A stretch of 64,000 nucleotides of DNA from Synechococcus sp. PROS-9-1. GTDB taxonomy: Bacteria > Cyanobacteriota > Cyanobacteriia > PCC-6307 > Cyanobiaceae. The stretch covers positions 1,302,001 through 1,366,000 of the forward strand of contig NZ_CP047961.1 of assembly GCF_014279775.1 (NCBI RefSeq), written 5' to 3'. Below the pieces are notes generated by a model that had not been told where the DNA came from, ran no database searches, and was given only the letters and a program-made list of their open reading frames with translations. The translations under genes were made by a program, and so were the position numbers. Below, in pieces: positions 53,385 through 61,496 of the stretch (its first letter is position 1; every line of letters begins with the position of its first letter).

Positions 53385-54151
53385 GCGTCCTCCAATGAAC
53401 TATTTCCTGTCAATAAGTCCGGAGGGAGGCCCCCAAAGGCCAAAGAAAGATTTTCCGGAGTAAACACCTCCGAGGTTTCACCGTAAGCCAAAACCGTTTT
53501 ATTGATCAGAACCGTGAGATCGCAGAAATCTCTGACATGACTGAGATCATGCGTTGAAATCAAAATGGTGCGTCCTTCCTTACGCAACTGAAAAAACAAC
53601 TCTGCCATCAACTTCTCTGTACGAACGTCCACGCCATTGAAGGGTTCGTCCAACAACAAAACCGATGCGCGCTGTGCAATGGCTCTTGCCAAAAATGTCC
53701 GTTTACGTTGACCTCCAGAGAGAGCAGCGATCGGACGATCCCTGAGATCAAGAAGCTCAACGCGCTCAAGGGCATCGCGAACCGCAACCCTGTCTGACTG
53801 CCGTGGAATCCGGAGCACATTCATGGCTCCATAGCGGCCCATCATCACCACATCCCAAACAGAGACGGGGAAATCGCAATCGATCCCTTCACTCTGAGGC
53901 ACATAGGCAACAGCTTGATCTCGCTGAGCCCGGGCAACACTGCGACCGTTGATTCTGATATGTCCGCGTGAGGGGCGAATAAAACCAGTCAGAGCCTTAA
54001 AAAGGGTCGACTTACCGGACCCATTCATCCCCACCAATCCACAGATGCATCCCGAAGGCAGATGAAGAGAAGCGTCGTAGAGGGCAACTGTGCCGTTGTA
54101 GTCAACACAGATCTGATCTGCCTCGATCCGCATCAATTCACTCCGGGTCAT
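53381..54151 (-). CDS. mntA: Manganese-type ABC transporter ATP-binding protein
   Basis: A 256-residue ABC ATPase. Walker A is GMNGSGKSTLFKALTG (about residues 41-56), the signature ALSGGQRKRTFLARAIAQ (about 142-159), Walker B VLLLDEPFNGVD (about 164-175) and the switch His in ILISTHDLSHV (about 194-204). The R-K variant of the signature (GGQRKR) is typical of metal-type ABC-3 transporters. Overlaps of 4 nt on both sides tie it to mntC and mntB. Confidence 0.94.
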   Translation of the reverse strand: MTRSELMRIEADQICVDYNGTVALYDASLHLPSGCICGLVGMNGSGKSTLFKALTGFIRPSRGHIRINGRSVARAQRDQAVAYVPQSEGIDCDFPVSVWDVVMMGRYGAMNVLRIPRQSDRVAVRDALERVELLDLRDRPIAALSGGQRKRTFLARAIAQRASVLLLDEPFNGVDVRTEKLMAELFFQLRKEGRTILISTHDLSHVRDFCDLTVLINKTVLAYGETSEVFTPENLSLAFGGLPPDLLTGNSSLEDA

Positions 54152-55155
54152 GAGGACTTTTCGGCGGAAGCAGCCAATCCCTGCCTAATAAGTTTCACAT
54201 TGTGGCGTTGAAGGTCGAGCAGAGTTGGTGCAGGACCGTTGCGTTTTGATAAAGAGTCCACATAGAAGCTGCCACCAAAACGAGCTCCCGATGCACGAGC
54301 CACCTCTCGTTGGGCTTTATCACTCACTGTTGTTTCACAAAACACCGCAGGGACCTGATCCTTCTTCACACGCTCGATTAAACGAGCCATACGTCTTGGA
54401 GTGATCTGGCTTTCAGCATTAACCGGCCACAAATACGCCTCATCAAATCCATAATCTTGCGCTAGATAAGAGAAAGCCCCTTCACAGCTAACAAGAACAC
54501 GTTGTTTTTGAGGAATGACAGCAAGGAGATTGCGTAACTCAGCATCCAAGTTTTCCAACTGCAGCTTGTAGCTGTTGCCATTGTTGCGATACAACTGGGC
54601 CCCGTCTGGATCAAGTTCAGAAAACGCATCCACGAGTCGATCCACATATCCCTGAGCTCTCAGAGGTGACATCCAGGCATGGGGATTGGGCTTACCGGCG
54701 TAGACATCACCCTCAATAAGCAACGGCTGCATCCCCTCAGTGAGGCTGACAGTGGGCACATCACCAGCAGATTGAACAAAGCGGCGAGCCCAAAGCTCCA
54801 AACCCAACCCGTTTTCAACAATTAAATCTGCGCCTGAGGCTTGCTCTAAATCCCGAGGTGAAGGCTCATATCCATGAATTTCTGCACCCGGCTTGGTAAT
54901 CGATCTAACTTGCAAACGATCACCAGCCACCTGACGAGCCATATCAGCGAGGATCGTGAATGTTGTTAAAACAACTGGGCGATGATCTGAACTATTTCCT
55001 GATTTATTAGACAAAGTAACTTTACTTGAGCAGGCAACAGCTATAGGCAAAGCGATAACGACTGTCGTCACCTGACGCAAAATGCGCCTTCTCAATCTCC
55101 TTGTCGAAAAGATGCTATTGATTTTCAAAATCGTTAAATCTGTGATGGGAAGCAC
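54148..55155 (-). CDS. mntC: Manganese-type ABC transporter substrate-binding lipoprotein
   Basis: A 335-residue cluster A-I solute-binding protein. The N terminus has a lipobox-like IALPIAVACSS, so it is probably a lipoprotein. The metal ligands expected for manganese are seen: His in EIHGYEPSPRDLE (about residue 90), His in NPHAWMSPLRA (about 158), Glu in VSCEGAFSYLAQDYG (about 223) and Asp/Glu near the C-terminal SFYVDSLSKR. A Glu in place of the third His fits Mn2+ over Zn2+. GTG start; 6 nt after the DUF2256 gene. Confidence 0.92.
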   Translation of the reverse strand: MLPITDLTILKINSIFSTRRLRRRILRQVTTVVIALPIAVACSSKVTLSNKSGNSSDHRPVVLTTFTILADMARQVAGDRLQVRSITKPGAEIHGYEPSPRDLEQASGADLIVENGLGLELWARRFVQSAGDVPTVSLTEGMQPLLIEGDVYAGKPNPHAWMSPLRAQGYVDRLVDAFSELDPDGAQLYRNNGNSYKLQLENLDAELRNLLAVIPQKQRVLVSCEGAFSYLAQDYGFDEAYLWPVNAESQITPRRMARLIERVKKDQVPAVFCETTVSDKAQREVARASGARFGGSFYVDSLSKRNGPAPTLLDLQRHNVKLIRQGLAASAEKSS

Positions 55156-55161
55156 ATCGGT

Positions 55162-55320
55162 TCATGAGAAGGGTTTTGCTGCACTTGTTCCACTCCGGCG
55201 CCTGCAGCGTTCAGAGCAGTAACGCACCTCGTCCCAAACATCTTTCCATTTACGACGCCATTGGAATGGGCGACCACAAACAACACATATTTTTGTAGGA
55301 CGATTCAGTGATGGCGTCAT
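55162..55320 (-). CDS. DUF2256 zinc-knuckle microprotein
   Basis: A 52-residue protein. The core [20 protein letters not shown] and [11 protein letters not shown] carries four cysteines (CVVC and CSERC) that should bind one zinc. This is the small DUF2256 family often placed near photolyase or cryptochrome genes; its role is unknown. Here it is the first gene of the mntCAB run, ending 6 nt before mntC. It is easily missed because of its length. Confidence 0.9.
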   Translation of the reverse strand: MTPSLNRPTKICVVCGRPFQWRRKWKDVWDEVRYCSERCRRRSGTSAAKPFS

Positions 55321-55660
55321 CAGATAAAACACCCCTAAGAATCAGCTGATCAGGCTTAGAGAACCTCCGCATTTCCAGTATAAGACTAGAGATGCTTGAT
55401 TGAGCCTGATTGAATGATCAACGGGATCAGCAGGTCATATTGATTTAATTTCAACCAAACCGTTACAACCAACAACAAATCTGTCAAAGTAGTGTCTTAA
55501 AAAACTTTTATTCTCAACACTTTTGTCTATAAATACTGTTACCTAAGCTTTCTTGTGATTCAGTGAATTAAAAAGTTATTGCCAAATGATTCATGGGATT
55601 CATCAAAGTCATACCGCGAATCAAGGGATCAGGAAGAGGCTCATTCTTGATGAGCAAGCA
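55321..55660. other. AT-rich gap, no gene seen
   Basis: The 340 bp hold the promoter region of the DUF2256-mntCAB operon; TATACT read on the minus strand near 55380 is a possible -10. A short hairpin (GCTCAT / ATGAGC) lies near 55640. I see no coding or RNA gene. Confidence 0.4.
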
Positions 55661-55843
55661 TCAGTCGCTTTCAGCTTGATCTGTCCAGCGTCGCTCAACT
55701 TGAATAAACAGGAACCAGGCCAACGTCGCTCCTGCTCCCGCCATCCATTCGGAGCGCAGCAACGCAATCAATGCCAAAGTGCTTGCCCCGATTCGCAATG
55801 CTCTTAGGCCAAAACGGCTGTATTGACGCAATCGATCATCCAT
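55661..55843 (-). CDS. Small membrane protein, 60 aa
   Basis: It starts MDDRLRQYSRFGLRALRIGA, then two hydrophobic stretches (ASTLALIALLRS and AGAGATLAWFLFIQV), and ends RRWTDQAESD. It is probably a two-helix membrane hairpin. Not recognised; an in-frame extension to 55897 is possible. Confidence 0.5.
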   Translation of the reverse strand: MDDRLRQYSRFGLRALRIGASTLALIALLRSEWMAGAGATLAWFLFIQVERRWTDQAESD

Positions 55844-56034
55844 ACGCGAAAGCAACAAGCATCGGAGTTCAAACAAACGCAGCAACGGGCGGGCCAAGCA
55901 AAACCTGCACGGCTAAAGCTGAACAAAGGAGCGGAAAGCTGCTGCCATCGCTGAGCTGAGGAGAACCGAACGAAAACTTGCACGCAGTCGCCGACTCAGA
56001 CGCATAGCTTTACAGAACTACATATCCATGCGTC

Positions 56035-56193
56035 ATGGTCGAGCTTTACCTGGATGCAACCTTGCACAACCAGATCACTGTTGAGCATTATCGCGAGGTT
56101 TTGCTGAATCGCGGATTAGACGAACAGGATCAAAAGCTGAGGAGCAATCTTCTGAAACGCGTTGAAGCCGGAACGATTCAGCTGTCATCCTGA
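56035..56193 (+). CDS. Small soluble protein, 52 aa
   Basis: It starts MVELYLDATLHNQITVEHYRE and is helical and charged (LDEQDQKLRSNLLKRVEAG), without membrane segment or cysteine. The codon pattern looks coding. Family not recognised. It is followed by another tiny gene 22 nt downstream. Confidence 0.48.
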   Translation: MVELYLDATLHNQITVEHYREVLLNRGLDEQDQKLRSNLLKRVEAGTIQLSS

Positions 56194-56215
56194 CGGATCT
56201 GGTCAGAATGGTCCC

Positions 56216-56314
56216 ATGTTTCAAACGAATGATCCGCGCTTCTGGAAAGCGGTTGCTGGAATCGTTTCATTGATACTGAGCTGTTCACTCGCCTGGCTGA
56301 TTCTCAAGCTTTGA
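56216..56314 (+). CDS. Single-pass microprotein, 32 aa
   Basis: MFQTNDPRFWKAVAGIVSLI leads into a hydrophobic helix reaching the C terminus (SCSLAWLILKL). The composition is typical of one-helix proteins of photosynthetic membranes, but it matches none I know. Confidence 0.35.
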   Translation: MFQTNDPRFWKAVAGIVSLILSCSLAWLILKL

Positions 56315-56394
56315 ATCCCCTTATCAATTGCAGAGAGAAGATTCAATTAAAAGTCAATCAAGTTCAAATAAATAGTGCAACGTAAGCGCAATAT

Positions 56395-56748
56395 CTAAAA
56401 AAGTATATTTACAGCGGTCAGCATCAAATATCCGATCATTAGCGCTGATAGAATTGCCACAACAATAAGTCCACCGCCAGCAATCAAGGCCACACGTTTG
56501 GCTGCGTCTGGAAACAACAAATAAAAACTTAGGCCTGCTGCAAGTCCCCAAAGAGGAGGAATTAGTACACAAACACCTGTGAAAACGATCAAACGCAAAC
56601 GTCTCTGACGTTGCTGTTCGATCATTCTCAACGCTTCGGCCTCCTCCTCTTCCAAGGCCAAACGCTCGTCATCACTCAGCCAACGTCCGAACTGTTGTGC
56701 TTGCTTGAACTCACGTTCAAGCTTGTCCGTGCTGGAAGAAGGATCCAT
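56395..56748 (-). CDS. Membrane protein with charged N terminus, 117 aa
   Basis: The N-terminal 50 residues are acidic and helical (EREFKQAQQFGRWLSDDERL, then a Glu-rich EEEEAEALRMIEQQRQ). Two or three hydrophobic helices follow (RLIVFTGVCVLIPPLWGLAA, FYLLFPDA, AGGGLIVVAILSALMIGY). It is probably an integral membrane protein with a cytoplasmic coiled N terminus. Family not recognised. Confidence 0.74.
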   Translation of the reverse strand: MDPSSSTDKLEREFKQAQQFGRWLSDDERLALEEEEAEALRMIEQQRQRRLRLIVFTGVCVLIPPLWGLAAGLSFYLLFPDAAKRVALIAGGGLIVVAILSALMIGYLMLTAVNILF

Positions 56749-56769
56749 ATCCCCAAGTTATCGCCGTTC

Positions 56770-57069
56770 TTAACGGGGACTGCGCTCCCATGCCCGTTCA
56801 AGTGACTCTCTCATCGCTTTGCTAGAGGGCTCAGCCAATCCATTGTTTCGACGAAAGGCTGCTGTGATCCGCCAGAAACGTTTTGCGCAAGCAATCGCGA
56901 CGACGAACCAAGCCAACAAGATCCAGGCAGAACCGTGCACGACAAACTTGTGAATACCTCCATGATGGTGGCTGTAGGGATTTCGGCGATGAACGGCAAG
57001 CTCGTAGTTGGTGCCATTGGACTCTTGGTGAGCGCAGTCGCGATCTATGAATTCCTGTTGTTGAGAGGG
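56770..57069 (-). pseudogene. Open coding-like frame lacking a start codon
   Basis: A 99-codon frame (PSQQQEFIDRDCAHQESNGT at the start) with a His-rich stretch (NPYSHHHGGIHKF), one membrane helix (WILLAWFVVAIACA) and an Arg-rich tail. Codon use looks real, but no ATG, GTG or TTG lies before residue 47. It is the -1 frame of the end of the exported gene at 57045-57440, so a single base gain near 57060 would fuse them into about 223 residues. Confidence 0.5.
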
Positions 57070-57440
57070 TTAGCACCCTCCACCTGAGCCTCACAGGCAT
57101 AGGTTTCAATCGACGCTTTCCTTTGGCGGAATTCAGGATGATCCGCATCCTCCACCCGCCACCACCAACGCCCATCGGTGTAGCTGGGTGGACCAGCATT
57201 GTTGGTGCGTGGAAGTTGCAGGCTGAGGTCTCTCCAATGGAGCAGGATTCCATCGCCAGGAACCGTTCCATCAGAACTGTTCGGAATCGGTTCCAAAACA
57301 GCGCCGATCGCCTCCTGTCCCAAATTGGTTCGCTCCGCAATGAGCAGGTCTCCTTCACACCAATAGCTGTTGGCAAACACAGGAGAACATGGGGCAAGCC
57401 AAAACAAAGCCACCAAGCAAAACGAAAGCAAAGTGCGCAA
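57045..57440 (-). CDS. Exported hypothetical protein, 131 aa, possibly truncated by frameshift
   Basis: A TTG start with a signal peptide (LLSFCLVALFWLAPCSPVFA). The mature part begins NSYWCEGDLLIAERTNLGQE and contains LHWRDLSLQLPRTN and DGRWWWRVEDADHPEFRQRK, with cysteines at YWCEG and YACEA. The last few residues (NPLNNRNS) look unlike a natural end, and coding in another frame continues for about 95 codons (56770-57069). It may therefore be the N-terminal half of a longer membrane-anchored protein. Confidence 0.68.
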   Translation of the reverse strand: MRTLLSFCLVALFWLAPCSPVFANSYWCEGDLLIAERTNLGQEAIGAVLEPIPNSSDGTVPGDGILLHWRDLSLQLPRTNNAGPPSYTDGRWWWRVEDADHPEFRQRKASIETYACEAQVEGANPLNNRNS

Positions 57441-57509
57441 GTCAGGCGAAGGCGTTCACCCCACCCAAGCACCAAACACGACAGAGTGTTGTGAAGACGC
57501 AGCGTTTTG

Positions 57510-57806
57510 ATGTCCCCGACAAGAGATCAGGTGCTTGCCACATCCGCTGGCTGGGTGGCCGTAGTGCTGAACGTGGTGCCCGGTCTTGGGGCTGGTTATT
57601 TGTATCAGCGACGTTGGAAGGCCTACTGGATCACCTCCCTACTCGCCACAACCTGGTTTGTAATCGGAGCCGTCGTGGCTCAAAACTCCGCAGCGGAAGC
57701 TGAACCGCAAAACCAACTCGTTGGGCTGATTGGCTTGATTGGTCTTGCCGTTGTAACCAGCGCGGAAGCAGGCTTGGCTGTGAAGGCAGTGCGTCAAGAC
57801 AGCTGA
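57510..57806 (+). CDS. Small membrane protein, 98 aa
   Basis: Three hydrophobic segments (AGWVAVVLNVVPGLGAGYLY, AYWITSLLATTWFVIGAVVA and LVGLIGLIGLAVVTSAEAGL). The first, with PGLGAGYLYQRRWK, resembles the glycine-rich helix of TM2-type domains. The ATG at 57510 follows a TTG three bases earlier. The stop shares one base with the DUF924 start (TGATG), so translation is coupled. Family not certain. Confidence 0.78.
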   Translation: MSPTRDQVLATSAGWVAVVLNVVPGLGAGYLYQRRWKAYWITSLLATTWFVIGAVVAQNSAAEAEPQNQLVGLIGLIGLAVVTSAEAGLAVKAVRQDS

Positions 57807-58597
57807 TGGAGACCAGGCCGAATGCGGTGCTCCGCTTCTGGTTTCAAGAGTGTCGCCCGCACCAATGGTTTCGCAAAAATGCGGGCTTTGACGCCATGGT
57901 GTTGGAGCGCTTCGGCAAGCTCACGTCCTCAGCGCTGAATGGCGAACTGAGCCACTGGGAGCAGAGCAGCAGCAGCGCATTAGCGCTGGTTTTGATGATG
58001 GATCAATTCACCCGGCAGATCTGGAGACATGAACCCAGAGCATTTGCAGGCGATGCTTACGCCCTGAGGCTGACCCGCAAAGCAATCGCAGAGGGATGGC
58101 TCGCGGCAGAACCAGAGCGGGTGCGTCGCCAGTTCTGGTTGATGCCAATGCTTCACAGCGAGGAGCTGGGGGTGATCCTGGATGCGATCTCGTTCATGGA
58201 GCGCTGGAGCGATCCAGCAACAGTTGCAGTCGCCTGTCGCAACAAGACTTTGATCCAGCGCTATGGACGTTATCCCCAACGCAATGCCGCACTGGGGAGA
58301 GTCTCCACTCAAGAAGAATTGACGTTTTTAAAGGATTGGCACTCCCCTGGCAAACACAAGCGAACCCAATCTCTCGCTTGTGACCAATGCTCCAGTCACG
58401 GGCCAATTCATTACCGGGTAAAAACTGCAGCCCAACCAAACTGGCAATTTGCATGCCCCAGCTGCTGGAACAAGCTGCACCACCAGCCTGGCTATCAATA
58501 CGGGGGAACGCGAAAAGCAAATCTTCGTGAACGACAACGCCGAGAAGCAACGAATCACTCATGGCTCAAAACAAGCGAATCTCCCCTGAAGACTTGA
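57806..58597 (+). CDS. DUF924 protein with C-terminal zinc ribbon
   Basis: A 263-residue protein. Residues 1-180 are the DUF924 helical domain (LRFWFQECRPHQWFRKNAGF, LVLMMDQFTRQIWRHEPRAF, with FMERWSDPA and RYGRYPQRNAALGR). The last 80 residues form a zinc ribbon (LACDQCSSHGPIHYR and FACPSCWNKLHH), an extension beyond the usual DUF924 length. The function of DUF924 is unknown. The next gene, overlapping by 37 nt, encodes another zinc-ribbon protein. Confidence 0.92.
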   Translation: METRPNAVLRFWFQECRPHQWFRKNAGFDAMVLERFGKLTSSALNGELSHWEQSSSSALALVLMMDQFTRQIWRHEPRAFAGDAYALRLTRKAIAEGWLAAEPERVRRQFWLMPMLHSEELGVILDAISFMERWSDPATVAVACRNKTLIQRYGRYPQRNAALGRVSTQEELTFLKDWHSPGKHKRTQSLACDQCSSHGPIHYRVKTAAQPNWQFACPSCWNKLHHQPGYQYGGTRKANLRERQRREATNHSWLKTSESPLKT

Positions 58598-58848
58598 AGA
58601 GCAAGCCATGCGTCGTCAATTTGCCTCTCCATGAACAAAACGTGCATTGGGCACGTGGGATAAGGGATAAGCGTGATGGGATTGAAATCATGAGCCCCAT
58701 GTTTCAGTGTTTGATCTGCAGGCAAACGATCGAACGTTCCACCCGTACCTACTGGAAACACAAGGGTCATCTGCTTTGCTCGACCTGCAAAGACAACATC
58801 GAGGTAGAAGTTGATCAAAGTAGTCAGCAGACGCCGCCCAGCTCTTGA
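58561..58848 (+). CDS. Zinc-ribbon protein, 95 aa
   Basis: It starts MAQNKRISPEDLKSKPCVVN. It has a four-cysteine zinc knuckle (MFQCLICRQTIER, about residues 47-59, and HLLCSTCKDNIE, about 70-81). The pattern resembles the ribbon at the end of the DUF924 protein, with which the gene overlaps by 37 nt. The stop overlaps the glycosyltransferase start as TTGA. Confidence 0.74.
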   Translation: MAQNKRISPEDLKSKPCVVNLPLHEQNVHWARGIRDKRDGIEIMSPMFQCLICRQTIERSTRTYWKHKGHLLCSTCKDNIEVEVDQSSQQTPPSS

Positions 58849-60068
58849 ACCTGCTCCAGATTGTGGCTTTGGTGGCAGGAGTCACAGCTCTAGCGGCCTC
58901 GATTGGATTGAGCATCCTGCTATTAGGCCTACAACGCGTGTTTGCCTCAGCTCCAACGCTCTGGCACAACAGCGATCAGGACATCACGGACACCAGTCTC
59001 AGCGTTGTGATCCCAGCCTTTAACGAGGCAAACAACATTGAGGGTTGCTTGACTCACGTGCTGATGTCTGACAAGCCTTGCTCTCAATGGGACGTGCTCG
59101 TTGTCGATGATCAGTCGAGCGACAACACAGTCAAGATTGCGGAACAAGCGATCGGCAGCTTCGCTGATGCTCACCATCCCAGTGCAGCCGTTCTCCAAGC
59201 AGGTCCTCGTCCGAAAGGAGAGCGCTGGGTAGGAAAAAACTGGGGTTGCAGCCAAGCCATGGAGCTGGTCAAAAGCGAGTGGGTGCTGTTCATCGACGCA
59301 GATGTGACCCTGGCACCCGATGCCATACGTCGAGCACTCCATCAGAGCATTCATGAGAAGGCCGATTTATTCAGCCTGGCTCCACGCTTGACCTGTGGCT
59401 GTCTCGCCGAATGGATGGTCCAACCGATCATGGCGAGTTTGTTAGGGCTTGGGTTTCCGATCCTTGAAGCCAACGACCCTGCCTCAACGGTGGCCTTTGC
59501 CGCAGGACCCTTCATGTTGTTCCGAAGGGACAGCTACAACTCCATCGGTGGGCACAGGGCCCTCGCGGGTGAAGTTGTTGAGGATCTTGCCTTAGCGCGT
59601 CGGATTAAGGAGGGAGGATTTCGCTTGCGATACGTGCTTGGAATCGATGCAGTCAACCTTCAGATGTATGCCAATCTCCAGGCTCTCTGGGAAGGCTGGA
59701 GCAAAAACTGGTTTCTCGGACTTGATCGCAGCATCAGCAAATCCCTGGGAGCTGGCGGAGTGGTGGTGTTGATGTTCACGCTGCCATGGCTGCTTTTGCC
59801 GGCCAGCCTGACGATGGCATGCCTGAGCAGCCACGATCAAATCCTGTGGCTCAGTGATGCTGGTCTCGGATTGGTCGCAATCCTGATGCAGCTCAGCGTT
59901 CGACTCTGGACCCGAGCCCGTTTTTCGGTGCCATTGCGCCATTGGTGGCTGATGGGCATAGGCGGCTTCATCATCGGGCTGATCGCACCCACATCCGTTT
60001 GGAAGAGCCTGACGGGAAGGGGCTGGACCTGGAAAGGCCGCTCCCTTGCAGAAGCGCAAGCGCGTTAG
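58845..60068 (+). CDS. Family 2 glycosyltransferase, HpnB-like
   Basis: A 407-residue membrane glycosyltransferase. After an N-terminal helix the GT2 domain reads LSVVIPAFNEANNIEGCL (about residues 51-68), VLVVDDQSSDNT (about 85-96), the DXD-type FIDADVTLAPDA (about 148-159) and EVVEDLALARRIKEGGF (about 244-260). Three or four C-terminal helices follow. It resembles HpnB of hopanoid loci, but no hopanoid genes are in view. TTG start overlapping the previous stop. Confidence 0.9.
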   Translation: MNLLQIVALVAGVTALAASIGLSILLLGLQRVFASAPTLWHNSDQDITDTSLSVVIPAFNEANNIEGCLTHVLMSDKPCSQWDVLVVDDQSSDNTVKIAEQAIGSFADAHHPSAAVLQAGPRPKGERWVGKNWGCSQAMELVKSEWVLFIDADVTLAPDAIRRALHQSIHEKADLFSLAPRLTCGCLAEWMVQPIMASLLGLGFPILEANDPASTVAFAAGPFMLFRRDSYNSIGGHRALAGEVVEDLALARRIKEGGFRLRYVLGIDAVNLQMYANLQALWEGWSKNWFLGLDRSISKSLGAGGVVVLMFTLPWLLLPASLTMACLSSHDQILWLSDAGLGLVAILMQLSVRLWTRARFSVPLRHWWLMGIGGFIIGLIAPTSVWKSLTGRGWTWKGRSLAEAQAR

Positions 60069-60116
60069 CAGCAAGAGCCATCATCCAGACAAAATGAGTG
60101 CATCTGTAGAAACCCC

Positions 60117-60644
60117 ATGTACCGACTTGGTGCACTTCTAGCTCTGTGCTTGGCATTGCTACTGCCTCCAACCGTGCAAGCAAGCACGATTGAAGTCACG
60201 ATCAACAGCATCAACACCGAGGGAATCGGTGAATCCATTGGCACGATCAGTGCTCGAGACACAGACCAAGGATTGGTGATTATTCCTGAACTCAGTGGCC
60301 TGAGCGAGGGCGAGCATGGGTTCCACTTACATGCTGGCGATCAGTGTGATCCACAAACCAATGCTGAAGGGGCCTCCATTGCAGGTCTGGCAGCAGGCGG
60401 ACATTGGGATCCCGACCAAACCGACACCCATCTCGGACCTTTCGGGAATGGCCATCGCGGTGACCTCAGCCGATTAGTGGTGGACCGAGATGGCAACACC
60501 AACACAAGCGTTGTGGCCCCAAGGCTCAAGGCCTCCGACCTTCGCGGACGTGCCCTTGTCGTGCATGCAGGCGGTGACACCTACACAGACACACCTCCCC
60601 TAGGGGGAGGTGGTGCTCGTATTGCCTGCGGTGTCGGGTCTTGA
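60117..60644 (+). CDS. sodC: Superoxide dismutase, Cu/Zn
   Basis: A 175-residue exported enzyme that removes superoxide in the periplasm. It has a signal peptide (LGALLALCLALLLPPTVQA), copper/zinc ligands HGFHLH (67-72), GGHWDPDQTDTH (94-105), FGNGHRGDL (109-117) and VVHAGGDTY (148-156), and cysteines C77 and C171 that should form the stabilising disulfide. Complete and of normal length. It uses ATG; the stop overlaps the next start as TTGA. Confidence 0.96.
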   Translation: MYRLGALLALCLALLLPPTVQASTIEVTINSINTEGIGESIGTISARDTDQGLVIIPELSGLSEGEHGFHLHAGDQCDPQTNAEGASIAGLAAGGHWDPDQTDTHLGPFGNGHRGDLSRLVVDRDGNTNTSVVAPRLKASDLRGRALVVHAGGDTYTDTPPLGGGGARIACGVGS

Positions 60645-61456
60645 ACGCAACTCGCTTGCTCCTTATTCATCCCATTGGCGTTGGCTTGTCCAGTCGGTTT
60701 TGGGATCGTTTCATTAGCTGTTGGCAAGCCTCAGACAACACGACTGCCTTGCTCGCTCCAGACCTAAGCGGTTGCGGTGGGGGCGAGCATCCAAATCAAC
60801 AGCTTGCTCCTGAAGATTGGGCAGCAGCACTCATCGATCTGCTGAGAGAACACAACAACTCCCCAGCCGTGCTGGTCTCGCAAGGCGCCTCTTTACCGAT
60901 CGCTCTGGCTGTACTCGAGACCGCACCGGAACTCGTTGCTGGCTTAGTTGCGATCAGCCCACCAAGTTGGCGGATTCTTGAGGAACCGTTTCCGAAACCA
61001 CAATCTCAACTTCTCTGGAGATTGCTGTTTCAGGGACCAATCGGATCTTGGTTTTACCGCTACGCACGCCGGCGTGAATTTTTAGAATCATTTTCAGTCA
61101 ATAATTTATTTGCCAACCAAGAAGACGTTGACGCTGAATGGCTCGACACGTTGGAACAAGAAGCAGCCAACATGACGACACGCTGGGCAACATTTTCTTT
61201 TTTAGCTGGTTTTTGGAGACGCAACTGGACCAAGCAATGGCAAGAGATCAAGCAACCAATGTGGCTGTTGTTTGGGCTCAAGGCAACCAGAATCGGCCGT
61301 TCCAAGCATTGGGATGATGCACAAGAACGCATCCACTCTTATGGGCAGCAGCTGCCGAACGCTGTGAGCGCAAGTATTGATGGGCGCAACGTTCTTCCCT
61401 ATGAATCAACCGCTGAGTGCGTGAGCCAACTCCAAAGCTGGTTGTTGAACAACTGA
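60641..61456 (+). CDS. Alpha/beta-hydrolase fold protein without canonical nucleophile
   Basis: A 271-residue protein with the hydrolase pattern (LLLIHPIGVGLSSRFWDRF near the start, LLAPDLSGCGGGEHP, about residues 37-51). The nucleophile elbow, normally GxSxG, reads LVSQGASLPIAL (about 78-89), which puts Gly at the Ser position. The C-terminal part has PMWLLFGLKATRIG near 206, where the acidic residue is usually found. It may be a non-catalytic or altered member. The TTG start overlaps the sodC stop by 4 nt. Confidence 0.84.
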   Translation: MNATRLLLIHPIGVGLSSRFWDRFISCWQASDNTTALLAPDLSGCGGGEHPNQQLAPEDWAAALIDLLREHNNSPAVLVSQGASLPIALAVLETAPELVAGLVAISPPSWRILEEPFPKPQSQLLWRLLFQGPIGSWFYRYARRREFLESFSVNNLFANQEDVDAEWLDTLEQEAANMTTRWATFSFLAGFWRRNWTKQWQEIKQPMWLLFGLKATRIGRSKHWDDAQERIHSYGQQLPNAVSASIDGRNVLPYESTAECVSQLQSWLLNN

Positions 61457-61496
61457 GCCACCTTCACATCGAATGCTCAAGACTTCGAGCATGCCC

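Noticed and set aside
56831-57475. 214-codon minus-strand frame
   Set aside because: Trp/Arg/Cys-rich shadow of the exported gene and its frameshifted continuation.
58845-60068. Hopanoid biosynthesis locus
   Set aside because: Only an HpnB-like transferase is present; no squalene-hopene cyclase or other hpn genes are nearby.
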